47,719 nucleotides of DNA from Oscillospiraceae bacterium (GTDB lineage Bacteria > Bacillota > Clostridia > Christensenellales > Aristaeellaceae): assembly GCA_031270865.1 (NCBI GenBank), contig JAISWI010000038.1, positions 1-47,719 of the forward strand. The letters run 5' to 3'. Both the position numbers and the translations under genes were made by a program. This document shows positions 8,537 to 16,723 of the stretch, piece by piece (position 1 is the first letter of the stretch; the number at the start of each line of letters is the position of its first letter). The notes beneath the pieces were generated by a model. The model had not been told where the DNA came from and did not search any database. It saw only the letters and a list, made by a program, of their open reading frames with translations.

Positions 8537-9388
8537 CTATTTACTCCGCTCGAACGGCAGGACCTTCCCTCCCGGCTTAGCGGATGATGGTTTCACTACT
8601 ATGGGCCGCGCGGCTAGCGCGGTCCTGTAGCCTATGTCGAAGAACAATTCCATATTGGAGCAATCCAGCAGCCTTGACCCAGCCGGCAGCTTGATATTCA
8701 ACACGCCGTCGTCCTCCTCGCCGCGCGGTAGCCTTGAGCAGGCGGCCATTGTCAGTGGATCCAGCCCCGCGTCCTTGAGCGTAACCACCCGCACGCGCAG
8801 TATGCGGTCCGCGCCCAGGTCGCGCAGCGCGTCCGGGAGTGTCGCCCAGTGCGACATGCCGCCTGTCAGCAGCCGTCCGCGCCATACCACGGGTTCGCAG
8901 AACCCTGGCGCGGTCATCGCGGCGCGAACGGCCTGCGCTAGCGTGGCCTGGCGGTTCCAGGCCATCGAGCTGGGTTTATCCGGCAAGCGTGAGGACAGCA
9001 GCTGCTCCTCCCCGCTCTCGACATCCCACGTTGGGATGGCCAGGGGCATGCTGACGTCGGTCAGTTTGGTATCCAGCGTCTGCCAGCGCAGCGCCTTCTC
9101 CACCCGACGCATCGGCAGAATCCCCTGCCCGTCGATCCGTCCTCGCGCGAACAGCCGCCAGCCCGCTCCGCGCTGGCGCAGCATCCAGTCGCCGGCTTGC
9201 TTAATGTCACGCACTGCCGAGCGCAGTCCCTCGCTTCTCGCTCCCATCGCGAACAGCGCGGCGACCCACGCGCCGCAGCCGCATCCCGCTATCAGGTCGG
9301 GCGCGGCCTGCTTGTCGGCCAGCGCTGCCAGGGCTCCCGCCTGCGCCGCGCACCTCGCGCCGCCGCCTTCCAGGGCGATCCCGAGCAT
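8537..9388 (-). CDS. Patatin-like protein lacking the catalytic Ser-Asp dyad
   Basis: A 283-residue protein with the patatin/RssA fold signature. The oxyanion loop LGIALEGGGARCAAQAG lies at the very start, then the nucleophile elbow region, then the strand that normally carries the Asp in DGG. Here the elbow that should be G-x-S-x-G reads GCGCG (codons GGA TGC GGC TGC GGC), so the serine is glycine. The DGG motif reads TGG (LLTGGMSHWATLPDAL). Both residues needed for lipid-acyl hydrolysis are missing, although fold-defining segments such as LGADRILRV are kept. The start at ATG 9388 gives GAAGGG at about 10 bases; ATG 9394 and GTG 9406 are alternatives. It may bind lipid or a partner rather than hydrolyse. 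Confidence 0.85.
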   Translation of the reverse strand: MLGIALEGGGARCAAQAGALAALADKQAAPDLIAGCGCGAWVAALFAMGARSEGLRSAVRDIKQAGDWMLRQRGAGWRLFARGRIDGQGILPMRRVEKALRWQTLDTKLTDVSMPLAIPTWDVESGEEQLLSSRLPDKPSSMAWNRQATLAQAVRAAMTAPGFCEPVVWRGRLLTGGMSHWATLPDALRDLGADRILRVRVVTLKDAGLDPLTMAACSRLPRGEEDDGVLNIKLPAGSRLLDCSNMELFFDIGYRTALAARPIVVKPSSAKPGGKVLPFERSK

Positions 9389-9473
9389 CAGCATCCATCC
9401 CTTCACAAACCCTGCCGTTAAAACCTATTTCGGGGATTCAGCCGATATGCATTAATCCTGCCCGGCGGTTCGT

Positions 9474-9503
9474 TGTATACGTGGGATGTCGAATCCATGT
9501 AAA
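9474..9503 (-). promoter_or_regulatory. Promoter of the patatin-like gene
   Basis: On the minus strand, TTTACA (9503-9498), 18-base spacer, TATACA (9479-9474). This lies within the upstream region of the divergent lamin-tail gene. Confidence 0.5.
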
Positions 9504-9523
9504 GACGGTGGTTCGGATTGAAT

Positions 9524-10615
9524 ATGTCGCCCGCGCCGGCCAGACCGCCGCGACGACGGGCCGATCGCGGGCCTGTCAGCGGCCACGCCATACTAAACGC
9601 GGCGCTGTTCGCGGCGCTGGTCGTCGCGCTCGCGTTCGTGATCGCGGCGTCGTTCCCGGCGCTGAGGGCTTCGCTCAACATAGACGGCTTGCTGGGCAAA
9701 CTCCCTCCAGTCCCGGCGGTGTTGGCTTCGACCGTTCGCGTCACGGAGATCATGCCCTCTAACCAGCGGACACTGCCTGACGGGACCGGCGCGTTCAACG
9801 ATTGGATAGAGTTGACCAACATCGGCGGCGAGGCCGTGAGCCTGTCGGGATACACGCTCTCGGACCGGGACAGCCAGCCTAAGTTTACTTTCCCGAACAT
9901 AACGATGGAACCCGGCGCGATCGTAATCGTGTTCGCCTCGGGCGTCGAGTCGCTTCAGTTGGATAAACCGCTTCATGCCGCGATGAAGCTGTCCGCCTCT
10001 GGCGAAACGCTCTACCTGAGCGACGATTCCGGCCAGCTCGTCGAATCGATAACCATCCCGCCGACCCAGCCGGACGAATCCTACGCGCGGTCCGGCTCGC
10101 GCTGGATCAAGACCGACTCGCCCACTCCGGGCTATGAGAACACCCAGGCCGGGCGCGACGCGTTCGTCGCGTCGATGACCCAGCCTAACGATGGTCTGCG
10201 GCTTAACGAGATCATGGCCTCCAACGGCGTGACGCTGGCCGACGGGGACGGCGATTATCCCGACTGGGTAGAACTGTTCAACGCCTCGCCGCAGCCGATC
10301 GACCTTAGCCGCCGCGCGCTCAGCGACGATCCCGCGAAGCCGGTCAAGTGGCGTTTCCCGGACGGCGCGGTTATCGAGCCGTACGGCGTTTACCTGGTGT
10401 TCGCCTCGGGCAAGGCGGGGACGGGCGCGGCCATACCTCACGCGTCGTTCAAGCTCCGCGCGGATCATGGCGTTGTGATACTGTCCGACCTGGCGGGGAA
10501 CATAATCGATTCCACGGAGTATGACAACCTGCCGACGGACGCTGTATGGGCCCGACGCGGCGACGAGCAGTGGGAGACGACCGCCGCGCCCAGCCCCGGC
10601 GCGATCAATCCATAA
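9524..10615 (+). CDS. Membrane-anchored protein with two lamin-tail domains
   Basis: A 363-residue protein with a short basic cytoplasmic start, one transmembrane or uncleaved signal helix (about residues 25-46), and two tandem lamin-tail (LTD) beta-sandwich domains outside the membrane. The first begins RVTEIMPSNQRTL and the second RLNEIMASNGVTL; both show the DWIEL/DWVEL core, SLSGYTLSD/DLSRRALSD, and the VFASG strand. LTD domains are non-enzymatic modules found on secreted nucleases and on CotH proteins. The gene is 12 bases upstream of the CotH gene, which carries three more copies, so the two were probably formed by domain duplication and are co-expressed. ATG 9524 is used; TTG 9518 is possible. 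The ribosome-binding site is weak. Confidence 0.85.
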   Translation: MSPAPARPPRRRADRGPVSGHAILNAALFAALVVALAFVIAASFPALRASLNIDGLLGKLPPVPAVLASTVRVTEIMPSNQRTLPDGTGAFNDWIELTNIGGEAVSLSGYTLSDRDSQPKFTFPNITMEPGAIVIVFASGVESLQLDKPLHAAMKLSASGETLYLSDDSGQLVESITIPPTQPDESYARSGSRWIKTDSPTPGYENTQAGRDAFVASMTQPNDGLRLNEIMASNGVTLADGDGDYPDWVELFNASPQPIDLSRRALSDDPAKPVKWRFPDGAVIEPYGVYLVFASGKAGTGAAIPHASFKLRADHGVVILSDLAGNIIDSTEYDNLPTDAVWARRGDEQWETTAAPSPGAINP

Positions 10616-10627
10616 CGGGGGACGGCC

Positions 10628-13600
10628 ATGACATATATCAGAAAGACACGGATGCCCAAGGCGCGCAAGCGGCGGACGATCGTATGGATCGCCTCGCTGC
10701 TGTCCGCGCTGTGCGCCATGCTCTCCTTGTCGTTGATGAATGTCTCGCGAGAGGCCGTGCCCGTGTCGGGCGCGGCGGTCGCGGAGGATGATTCCGGCGC
10801 GTTCCCTGTCATTGTAAGCGAGCTGATGAGCTTAAACGGTTACGCCGTCCTGGACGACGACGGTATGTTCTCCGATTGGATAGAGCTGCGCAATATATCT
10901 TCCTCGCCCGTATCGCTGCGGGGCATGGGGCTGTCGGACAAACCCGGCAGGATCAAGTTCCTGTTCCCGGACGTGACGCTCGATCCCGGCGCGTATATCG
11001 TGGTATTCGCGTCGGGGACAGCCGCCGTCGATCCGGACAAACCGCTCCACGCGCCGTTCGAGCTGTCCTCGCTGGGCGAGATGGTATGCGTGTTCGACGC
11101 TAATGGCCACCTTCGCGAGTCCGTCGAATTCCCCGCGCTGGCCAGCAACGAGGTCTACGCGCTGTCGGATACCGGCGGGTTTGAGAGGACCACGCAGCCC
11201 TCGCCCGGCTATCCCAACACGCGGGACGGGTATGAGTCCTACCGCGCGGAGAGTACGGCTGACTTCGGCGCGGTAAGGCTCAACGAGATCAGCCCGCGCA
11301 ACCGCGCGGCGATCGTCGATGAGGACGGCGACGCGTCCGACTGGATAGAGCTGATCAACGAGCGAAGCTACGCCGTGTCGCTGGAGGGTTACGCGCTGTC
11401 GGACGACGAGTCGAGCCTGGCGAAGTGGGTATTCCCCAAGGGCGCGTCGATCCCGGCGCGGGGCGTTCTGCTGGTGTTCGCGTCGGGCAAGGACCGCTTC
11501 GACCCAAACGGCGAGACGCACACCAATTTCCGGATTGACGGCGACCGCGAGGCGATTCTCCTTACCAACCCGCGCGGCCAGCTGGTCGACCGCGCGGTCG
11601 TCGAGCTGGTTCCCAAGGACGCGTCGTGGGCGCGTACGCCCGGCCTGTCGGTCTGGGAGATAACATACCAGGCGACGCCCGGCCAGCCCAACACCCGCCA
11701 GGGCGCGGTCGACGCGGACGTGGCGCGGCAGCTTCGCGCGGGCGGCGGGCTGGCGATCAGCGAGGCCATAGCGTATTCCGGCGACGCGAGTACGCCTGAC
11801 GGTGTCACGGGGCTCGACTGGGTGGAGATATATAACGGCGGCGGCAGCCCTGTCCCGCTGGAGGGATTCGGCTTGAGCGACGATCCGGGCAGACCGAGGC
11901 TGTGGCAGTTCCCGGACGTGACGATCCAGCCGGGGCAGTATTTGATGGTATACCTGCGCGGCGAGGCGCGGCCGCCGTCCGGCAGTCAGGCGTTGTTCGC
12001 GCCGTTCAAACTCAGCTCGCTGGGCGAGGCGCTGACGCTGTCCGACCCGGAGGGCAATGTTATCGATAGGCTGGCGGTTCCGGCGCTCTCCGGCGGGATA
12101 TCATATGGACGCGCGGTCGGCGGGGCGCTGGCGTATTTCGACATACCCACGCCCGGCGATCGCAACGGCGACGGGTTCGCGGGCTACGCGGCCCAGCCTG
12201 TCGTTAACATACCCGGCGGCATGTACCCCAGCCCGATCAAGGCGACCGTCCGCGCCGCCGAAGGAACGACCGCGCGCTATACCACCGACGGCTCAAACCC
12301 GACGGTGGATTCGCCCGAGTACTCCGGCCCCGTCGCGATTGATTATACGACCGTGTTCCGCGTCCGGGCGTTCCAGGATGGGCTTAGGGCCTCGCCGATC
12401 GTGACCAACACGTATTTCATCAGCGTGTACCACACGCTCCCGGTGGTGTCCGTCGTCGCCGACCCTTACCTGCTGTGGAACCCGCTGACCGGCGTCTACG
12501 CCGGGGATTACAAGGAAAGCGCGGAGGCGGAGATGCCGTTCGACGACATGCCTTACTGGGATAAGGCGCGGGTTGCGGGGCACTTCGAGTACATCGACGA
12601 GAACGGGGAGCGGCAGTCGTCGGAGAGCGTCGAGTTGATGCTGAACGGCCAATTCAGCCTTGATATGCCGCAGAAGAGCTTCCGTATATCGGCGAAGCCG
12701 CGCTACGGCTCGGAGTCGCTGCGCTACCCGTTCTTCCCCGACCTGCCGTACACGCAATACCACGCGCTGATACTGCGTAACGGCGGTCAGGACGGCAACT
12801 ACACGCGCATTGTCGACGCGTTCCAGTCGCGCGTGATGGATTGGTCTGGCACGACGGTATACCATATGCCCTCGCGACCGGTGGTTGTGTATCTGAACGG
12901 CGAGTACTGGGGCCAGTACAACCTGCGCGAACGGATCGACAAGTACGCTGTCGCGCGGTATGAGGGCTGGGACGATCCGGAGAATGTCGATCTGATAAAG
13001 GGTTCGGGCACGGTGATATCGGGCGCGATCGACGCGTATCGCCAAACGCGCAACTTCATCCGCGACAACGACATGAACGACCCGGAGGCGTTAAGCGCCG
13101 CGCTGGACATGATCGACGTGGATAACCTGTTCGACTACTACATCTTCGAGATATTCTTCGGGAACACCGACGCGGGGAACATCAAGTTCTACAGGAGGAA
13201 CGCGCCGGGCGAGAAGTGGCGATGGATAGTGTACGACCTGGATTGGGGGATGTTCGATTCTTCTTATGACGGCTGCAGGATCTGGCTGGACCCCAACGGC
13301 GCGGGCTCGTTGGATTACGATAACGTGATCATCCGCAAAATGCTGGGCGTGCCGAGCTTGCGGGATAAGTTCCTGCGGCGGTACGGCGAGTTGTTCCAGA
13401 CGGTGTTCGTGCCGGAGCGGATGCTTGAGCTGGCGCGGGAGATGGCGGCGGAGATTGATCCGGAGATGACTATGCACTTCTACAGGTGGTCGGTCGAAAA
13501 CGAGTGGGTGTTGGGCAGCGAGGCGCCCAAGTCCCCGGAAGGCGCGTACACATACTGGAAGGACCGCCTGGCGCGGTTGGAGAACGTTATCAGGAAGCGG

Positions 13601-13699
13601 GGCAACCTGGCCTGGGGGCACGCGCAGTCATGGTTCAACCTGACAGACGCGCAGATGGAGGATTACTTCGGGCCGAGGCCGCCGCTGCCGGAGGAGTGA
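10628..13699 (+). CDS. CotH-family kinase with three lamin-tail domains and a chitobiase-type domain
   Basis: A 1023-residue exported protein. In order: a basic start with a hydrophobic anchor (about 17-38); lamin-tail domains at about 60-170, 216-335 and 374-485; a chitobiase/hexosaminidase C-terminal-like domain at about 525-597 (ARYTTDGSNPTVDSPEYSG); and a CotH kinase domain at about 604-935. The kinase part shows YLNGEYWGQYNLRERIDK and the metal-binding DLDWG at 870-874, matching the family's D-x-D-W. In Bacillus, CotH phosphorylates spore coat proteins on serine. Kinase activity here is expected from the motif but not shown. The convergent neighbour is a Pro/Cys-rich surface protein with few Ser outside its N-terminal part. 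RBS is weak (GGGGA about 6 bases from the ATG). Confidence 0.92.
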   Translation: MTYIRKTRMPKARKRRTIVWIASLLSALCAMLSLSLMNVSREAVPVSGAAVAEDDSGAFPVIVSELMSLNGYAVLDDDGMFSDWIELRNISSSPVSLRGMGLSDKPGRIKFLFPDVTLDPGAYIVVFASGTAAVDPDKPLHAPFELSSLGEMVCVFDANGHLRESVEFPALASNEVYALSDTGGFERTTQPSPGYPNTRDGYESYRAESTADFGAVRLNEISPRNRAAIVDEDGDASDWIELINERSYAVSLEGYALSDDESSLAKWVFPKGASIPARGVLLVFASGKDRFDPNGETHTNFRIDGDREAILLTNPRGQLVDRAVVELVPKDASWARTPGLSVWEITYQATPGQPNTRQGAVDADVARQLRAGGGLAISEAIAYSGDASTPDGVTGLDWVEIYNGGGSPVPLEGFGLSDDPGRPRLWQFPDVTIQPGQYLMVYLRGEARPPSGSQALFAPFKLSSLGEALTLSDPEGNVIDRLAVPALSGGISYGRAVGGALAYFDIPTPGDRNGDGFAGYAAQPVVNIPGGMYPSPIKATVRAAEGTTARYTTDGSNPTVDSPEYSGPVAIDYTTVFRVRAFQDGLRASPIVTNTYFISVYHTLPVVSVVADPYLLWNPLTGVYAGDYKESAEAEMPFDDMPYWDKARVAGHFEYIDENGERQSSESVELMLNGQFSLDMPQKSFRISAKPRYGSESLRYPFFPDLPYTQYHALILRNGGQDGNYTRIVDAFQSRVMDWSGTTVYHMPSRPVVVYLNGEYWGQYNLRERIDKYAVARYEGWDDPENVDLIKGSGTVISGAIDAYRQTRNFIRDNDMNDPEALSAALDMIDVDNLFDYYIFEIFFGNTDAGNIKFYRRNAPGEKWRWIVYDLDWGMFDSSYDGCRIWLDPNGAGSLDYDNVIIRKMLGVPSLRDKFLRRYGELFQTVFVPERMLELAREMAAEIDPEMTMHFYRWSVENEWVLGSEAPKSPEGAYTYWKDRLARLENVIRKRGNLAWGHAQSWFNLTDAQMEDYFGPRPPLPEE

Positions 13700-13855
13700 G
13701 GCGGGGCGTTCCTAACCCCGTCGCGGCTGTGTAACCAAGCCTCTTGCCGTCCCTTTAGGGGAGATGTCGCTTTCAGGCGGCAGAGGGGGTTGCACGAATC
13801 CCCCATGTCGCTTAGAGTAGGCGACGCGAATCCCCCGCGTCAACCTATCAACCCG
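13700..13855. repeat. Intergenic segment with imperfect direct repeats
   Basis: This 156-base gap between two convergent genes contains two imperfect copies of a unit with GATGTCGCTT, an AGGCG core and GAATCCCCC (about 13763-13804 and 13805-13838). Preceding it is CCCTTTAGGGGAGATGTCGC, a style of intergenic repeat I recall from gut Clostridia. No gene or clear terminator is visible. Confidence 0.4.
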
Positions 13856-15214
13856 TCACTTCCCCTTCACTGGATCAGGCCCGCAGATATCCTCGACGTC
13901 GAGCTTCGGCACATCCGTGCATCCGCACAGGCATGTTACGTAATTCAGCGCGTCGACGATATACCGTTCCATGTCGGTAAGGTCGTTGATCAACCTTCGC
14001 GCGGCCTCGGTGACGTCGATCAGTTCCGAACAGCATTCAGCGGACGCGATCATCTTCTGAATCTGCTCACCCTCGCTGTTGATGATCATCGCCAGCGAGT
14101 ATTGCTGCGCGGCGATGCTCGCGATCATGCTGACGCAGCTGTCCTTGCCGTTGGGGAACGTAGGACAGGTGGGCGAGGGCGGCACAGGCGGGAACGGCGG
14201 CGGTATCGGCGGGTACGGCACCGGGACCGGCGGATCTGGCGGGTGCGGTGGATACGGCGGGTATGGAGGGCACGGCGGGTACGGCGGGTATGGCGACCAT
14301 GGGTACGGGCAGTCGCTCCAATCCGGGCATGGCTGCGGAGGCCATGGTCCCGGAGGCCATGGCTGTTCAGACGGACATACCGGCGGGCATGGCGCGGACG
14401 GATCGACAGGTCGTGGCGGGATTGTGGGCCACTGGGGTATAGTCGGTCTCGGCGGCCAGGCCGGCCATGTAGGACATGGCGGGCACGTCGGGTAAGTCGG
14501 GCATGGCGGACATGTCGGGCACGTTGGGCATGGCGGGTGTGTAGGATACGTCGGACATGGCGGGCACGTCGGGCACGTCGGGCACGTCGGACACGTCGGG
14601 CATGGCGGGCATGGCGGGCATGGCGGTCGAGGCGGTTCCGGTGGCACGGTCGGATAAGTGGGGAATGGGGGCATGGGGGGGCAGGTCGGCCCGGTTGGTC
14701 TTACCGGACATGGATCGGCTGGCGGGTATGGCGGCTGCGGACAGATCGGCCCGCCATGCGGTCTGTCGCCTCGCGGATATCGCTCCGCTGTCTCGATGGA
14801 TTCGCTGAACGCCCCGCTATAACCCTCGTAAGCTGTTTCCTCGCGCTGGGGGCCGCGCTGGTAAGCATACGCGGGCGCGGACTCTCCGGGCTGCGCGTCG
14901 TACGCGTTTTCAAGCGGCAGCCACGCGGATGTCACGCGCTCGGGCGCTTCCTGCCGTCTCGGTTGGACGCGCCGCCTGCCATAAGGCTCGCGCGGATATA
15001 TCGGTTCAGCGGGATGGCTTAGCCGCTCCCGCTGGTATGGTTCGCTGGCATTTATTTGGGGATCCCCGTCCCAAAGGGGGATGTCCGCCTCGTTCCTCGC
15101 CTCGCTGTCTATGAGCGGGATGGGCGGCCAAGGCGCGCGCATCCAACCCGAATACGACTCCCGCGCCTCATTCGGATTCTGGCCGTCGTCATAATAACTA
15201 TGATCCATTACCAT
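13856..15214 (-). CDS. Pro-x-Cys triplet-repeat surface or spore-coat protein
   Basis: A 452-residue protein in three parts. Residues 1-155 are hydrophilic, rich in Tyr, Arg and Glu. Residues 156-355 are a low-complexity region in which proline falls at every third position for long stretches: PPC and PTC units dominate about 196-250, and PPY/PPH units dominate about 305-330. Residues 356-452 are a helical tail (SMIASIAAQQYSLAMIINSEGEQIQK) resembling the C-terminal domain of clostridial collagen-like and exosporium proteins (IASVALEEAALAHILNAEGEKIQ type), here with extra cysteine pairs (ECC, CLCGC). No signal peptide is seen, as for many spore-coat proteins assembled from the mother cell. GGGAGGT precedes ATG 15214; ATG 15208 is an alternative. 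Confidence 0.85.
   Translation of the reverse strand: MVMDHSYYDDGQNPNEARESYSGWMRAPWPPIPLIDSEARNEADIPLWDGDPQINASEPYQRERLSHPAEPIYPREPYGRRRVQPRRQEAPERVTSAWLPLENAYDAQPGESAPAYAYQRGPQREETAYEGYSGAFSESIETAERYPRGDRPHGGPICPQPPYPPADPCPVRPTGPTCPPMPPFPTYPTVPPEPPRPPCPPCPPCPTCPTCPTCPTCPPCPTYPTHPPCPTCPTCPPCPTYPTCPPCPTWPAWPPRPTIPQWPTIPPRPVDPSAPCPPVCPSEQPWPPGPWPPQPCPDWSDCPYPWSPYPPYPPCPPYPPYPPHPPDPPVPVPYPPIPPPFPPVPPSPTCPTFPNGKDSCVSMIASIAAQQYSLAMIINSEGEQIQKMIASAECCSELIDVTEAARRLINDLTDMERYIVDALNYVTCLCGCTDVPKLDVEDICGPDPVKGK
14437..14632 (-). repeat. Nine-base tandem repeat encoding Pro-x-Cys/Tyr triplets
   Basis: The coding DNA for residues about 195-260 is a run of degenerate 9-base units encoding Pro, a small residue, and Cys, Tyr or Trp. 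On the plus strand it appears as repeated GGGCACGTC and GGGCATGGC. Such arrays expand and contract easily, so length variation between strains is likely. Confidence 0.75.
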
Positions 15215-15378
15215 CGTACCTCCCGCTGATACTCAACAGTATTCCAAATAAGTCGCGCTCGTTCGTGAAGACAGCGCGACGGCTTGTTCCTTTTTCCAGT
15301 TTCGCGCGGAAGGTACGGAATCAGGGAAGGATAGCGCCTGCGGCGCGTTGAATAATTATACTTGACACACCTCAATAC

Positions 15379-15408
15379 TATTGTATGAGTTGAAGGAACC
15401 ATTATGAG
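15379..15408 (-). promoter_or_regulatory. Possible sporulation (sigma-E/sigma-K type) promoter
   Basis: Reading on the minus strand, CATACAATA (15387-15379) matches the sigma-E -10 (CATACAnT) and the sigma-K -10 (CATAnnnTA). CTCATAAT (15408-15401) lies 13 bases before it and resembles a sigma-E -35. It points at the Pro-x-Cys gene with a leader of about 160 bases. The -35 part overlaps the first codons of the divergent CoA-transferase. Confidence 0.35.
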
Positions 15409-16717
15409 CGATTATAGCGATAAAATAATCACTGTCGACCAGGCGCTGGACATGGTATCAAGCGGGATGCGCATCACCGCGGCGATGGCCGCGTCCCAGC
15501 CCCAGGCGTTCTTCTCGCGGCTGCATACCATCGCGGACCGCGTCGAGGACGTGACCGTCACCTGCTGCCTGCCCACGATTGAGTTCGAGTTCATGCGGGA
15601 GCGGTACCTGCGGAAATCGTTTATACTGCATAGCCTGTTCCACTCGCCGCTGCTTAGGCGGCTTAGCCCAGGCTCGCGCGTGTCGTATGTGCCCAACTGC
15701 CTGCACTACGCGGGCAGGAAGCGCAACGACGCGGTCCAGACCGACATATTCATCGCCTCGGCGTCCATGCCCAGCCCGGACGGTTACGTTTATATAAGCA
15801 GCAGCAATGAGTATGAGACCGTTATTTGTGAAAAGGCGCGGAAGATAATCTTCGAGTGCAGCCCGAACATCCCGTCGGTGCGCGGGGACAGCCGCGTCCC
15901 GCTGGAGAAGGTGGACCATATCATTATTTGCGACTACAGGCTGCCCGAGCTGCCCGACGCGCGGCTTAACGACAAGGATATGAAGATCGGCGCGTTGATC
16001 AGCGACCTGATCCATGACGGCGATACCATCCAGGTGGGGATCGGCGGCATACCCAACGCGGTCTGCGAATCCATTATGAATAAGAAGGATCTGGGCGCGC
16101 ATACCGAGATGATGACGACCGGGATCATGCGTCTGATGAAGGCGGGCGCGGTGAACGGCTCGCGTAAGAACATCGAGCCGGGTAAGGTGGTGTTCGCCTT
16201 CGCGTTCGGGACACGGGAACTGTATGACTTCATGGACGGGAACGACAGCCTGTTGATGCGCAGCGGAGCGTGGGTGAACGACCCGATGGTTGTCGGGCTG
16301 AACGATAATATGGTGTCCATCAATACGACGGTCGAGATAGATTTGACGGGACAATGCTGCTCTGAAAGCGTCGGGCCACGGCAGATTTCCGGCACGGGCG
16401 GCGCGTGCGACATGGCGGCCGGGGCGCAGCGCTCAAAGAACGGGAGATCGATAGTCGCGCTGTATTCCACCGTGATGGCGGCGGGCACGAGGGGCGGTCA
16501 GGCCAGAGAACAGTCGAAGATTGTACAGTCGCTGAAACCAGGCGCGGCTGTCTCGATACAGCGTAACGATGTGGATTGGGTGGTGACCGAGTATGGGGCG
16601 GTCAACCTGCGCGGTCAGGATATATGTACGCGGGCAAAGCGCCTGATCTCAATAGCGCATCCGATGTTTAGGGAGGAGTTGACTGCCGCCGCCAGGGAGT
16701 TTGGTTATATTTATTAG
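15404..16717 (+). CDS. Acetyl-CoA hydrolase/transferase family CoA-transferase
   Basis: A 437-residue class I CoA-transferase of the 4-hydroxybutyrate/butyrate:acetate type, of normal family length. Visible are the nucleotide-loop region VGIGGIPNAVCESIM, the block NTTVEIDLTGQCCSESVGPRQISGTGGACD that contains the expected catalytic glutamate, and the conserved ending DWVVTEYGAVNLRG, RAKRLISIAHPMFRE. The usual reaction is exchange of CoA between a short acyl-CoA and acetate in fermentation. The exact substrate cannot be read from sequence, and no beta-oxidation genes are adjacent. AAGGA sits 6 bases before ATG 15404. The gene stands alone, divergent from the Pro-x-Cys gene. Confidence 0.92.
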   Translation: MSDYSDKIITVDQALDMVSSGMRITAAMAASQPQAFFSRLHTIADRVEDVTVTCCLPTIEFEFMRERYLRKSFILHSLFHSPLLRRLSPGSRVSYVPNCLHYAGRKRNDAVQTDIFIASASMPSPDGYVYISSSNEYETVICEKARKIIFECSPNIPSVRGDSRVPLEKVDHIIICDYRLPELPDARLNDKDMKIGALISDLIHDGDTIQVGIGGIPNAVCESIMNKKDLGAHTEMMTTGIMRLMKAGAVNGSRKNIEPGKVVFAFAFGTRELYDFMDGNDSLLMRSGAWVNDPMVVGLNDNMVSINTTVEIDLTGQCCSESVGPRQISGTGGACDMAAGAQRSKNGRSIVALYSTVMAAGTRGGQAREQSKIVQSLKPGAAVSIQRNDVDWVVTEYGAVNLRGQDICTRAKRLISIAHPMFREELTAAAREFGYIY

Positions 16718-16723
16718 TAAATG

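Noticed and set aside
14437-14632. CRISPR-like regular repeat spacing
   Set aside because: Units are 9 bases, contiguous and in frame with a coding region; there are no spacers.
14079-14808. Plus-strand frames rich in GYGGYGGHGG or SGTSGTSGM repeats, resembling glycine-rich proteins
   Set aside because: They are the antisense of the 9-base Pro-x-Cys repeats. The minus frame has a proper start, a recognisable tail domain and a ribosome-binding site.
15362-15389. TTGACA with TATGAG as promoter of the CoA-transferase
   Set aside because: The predicted start would fall inside the ribosome-binding site AAGGA, so this spacing is not workable.
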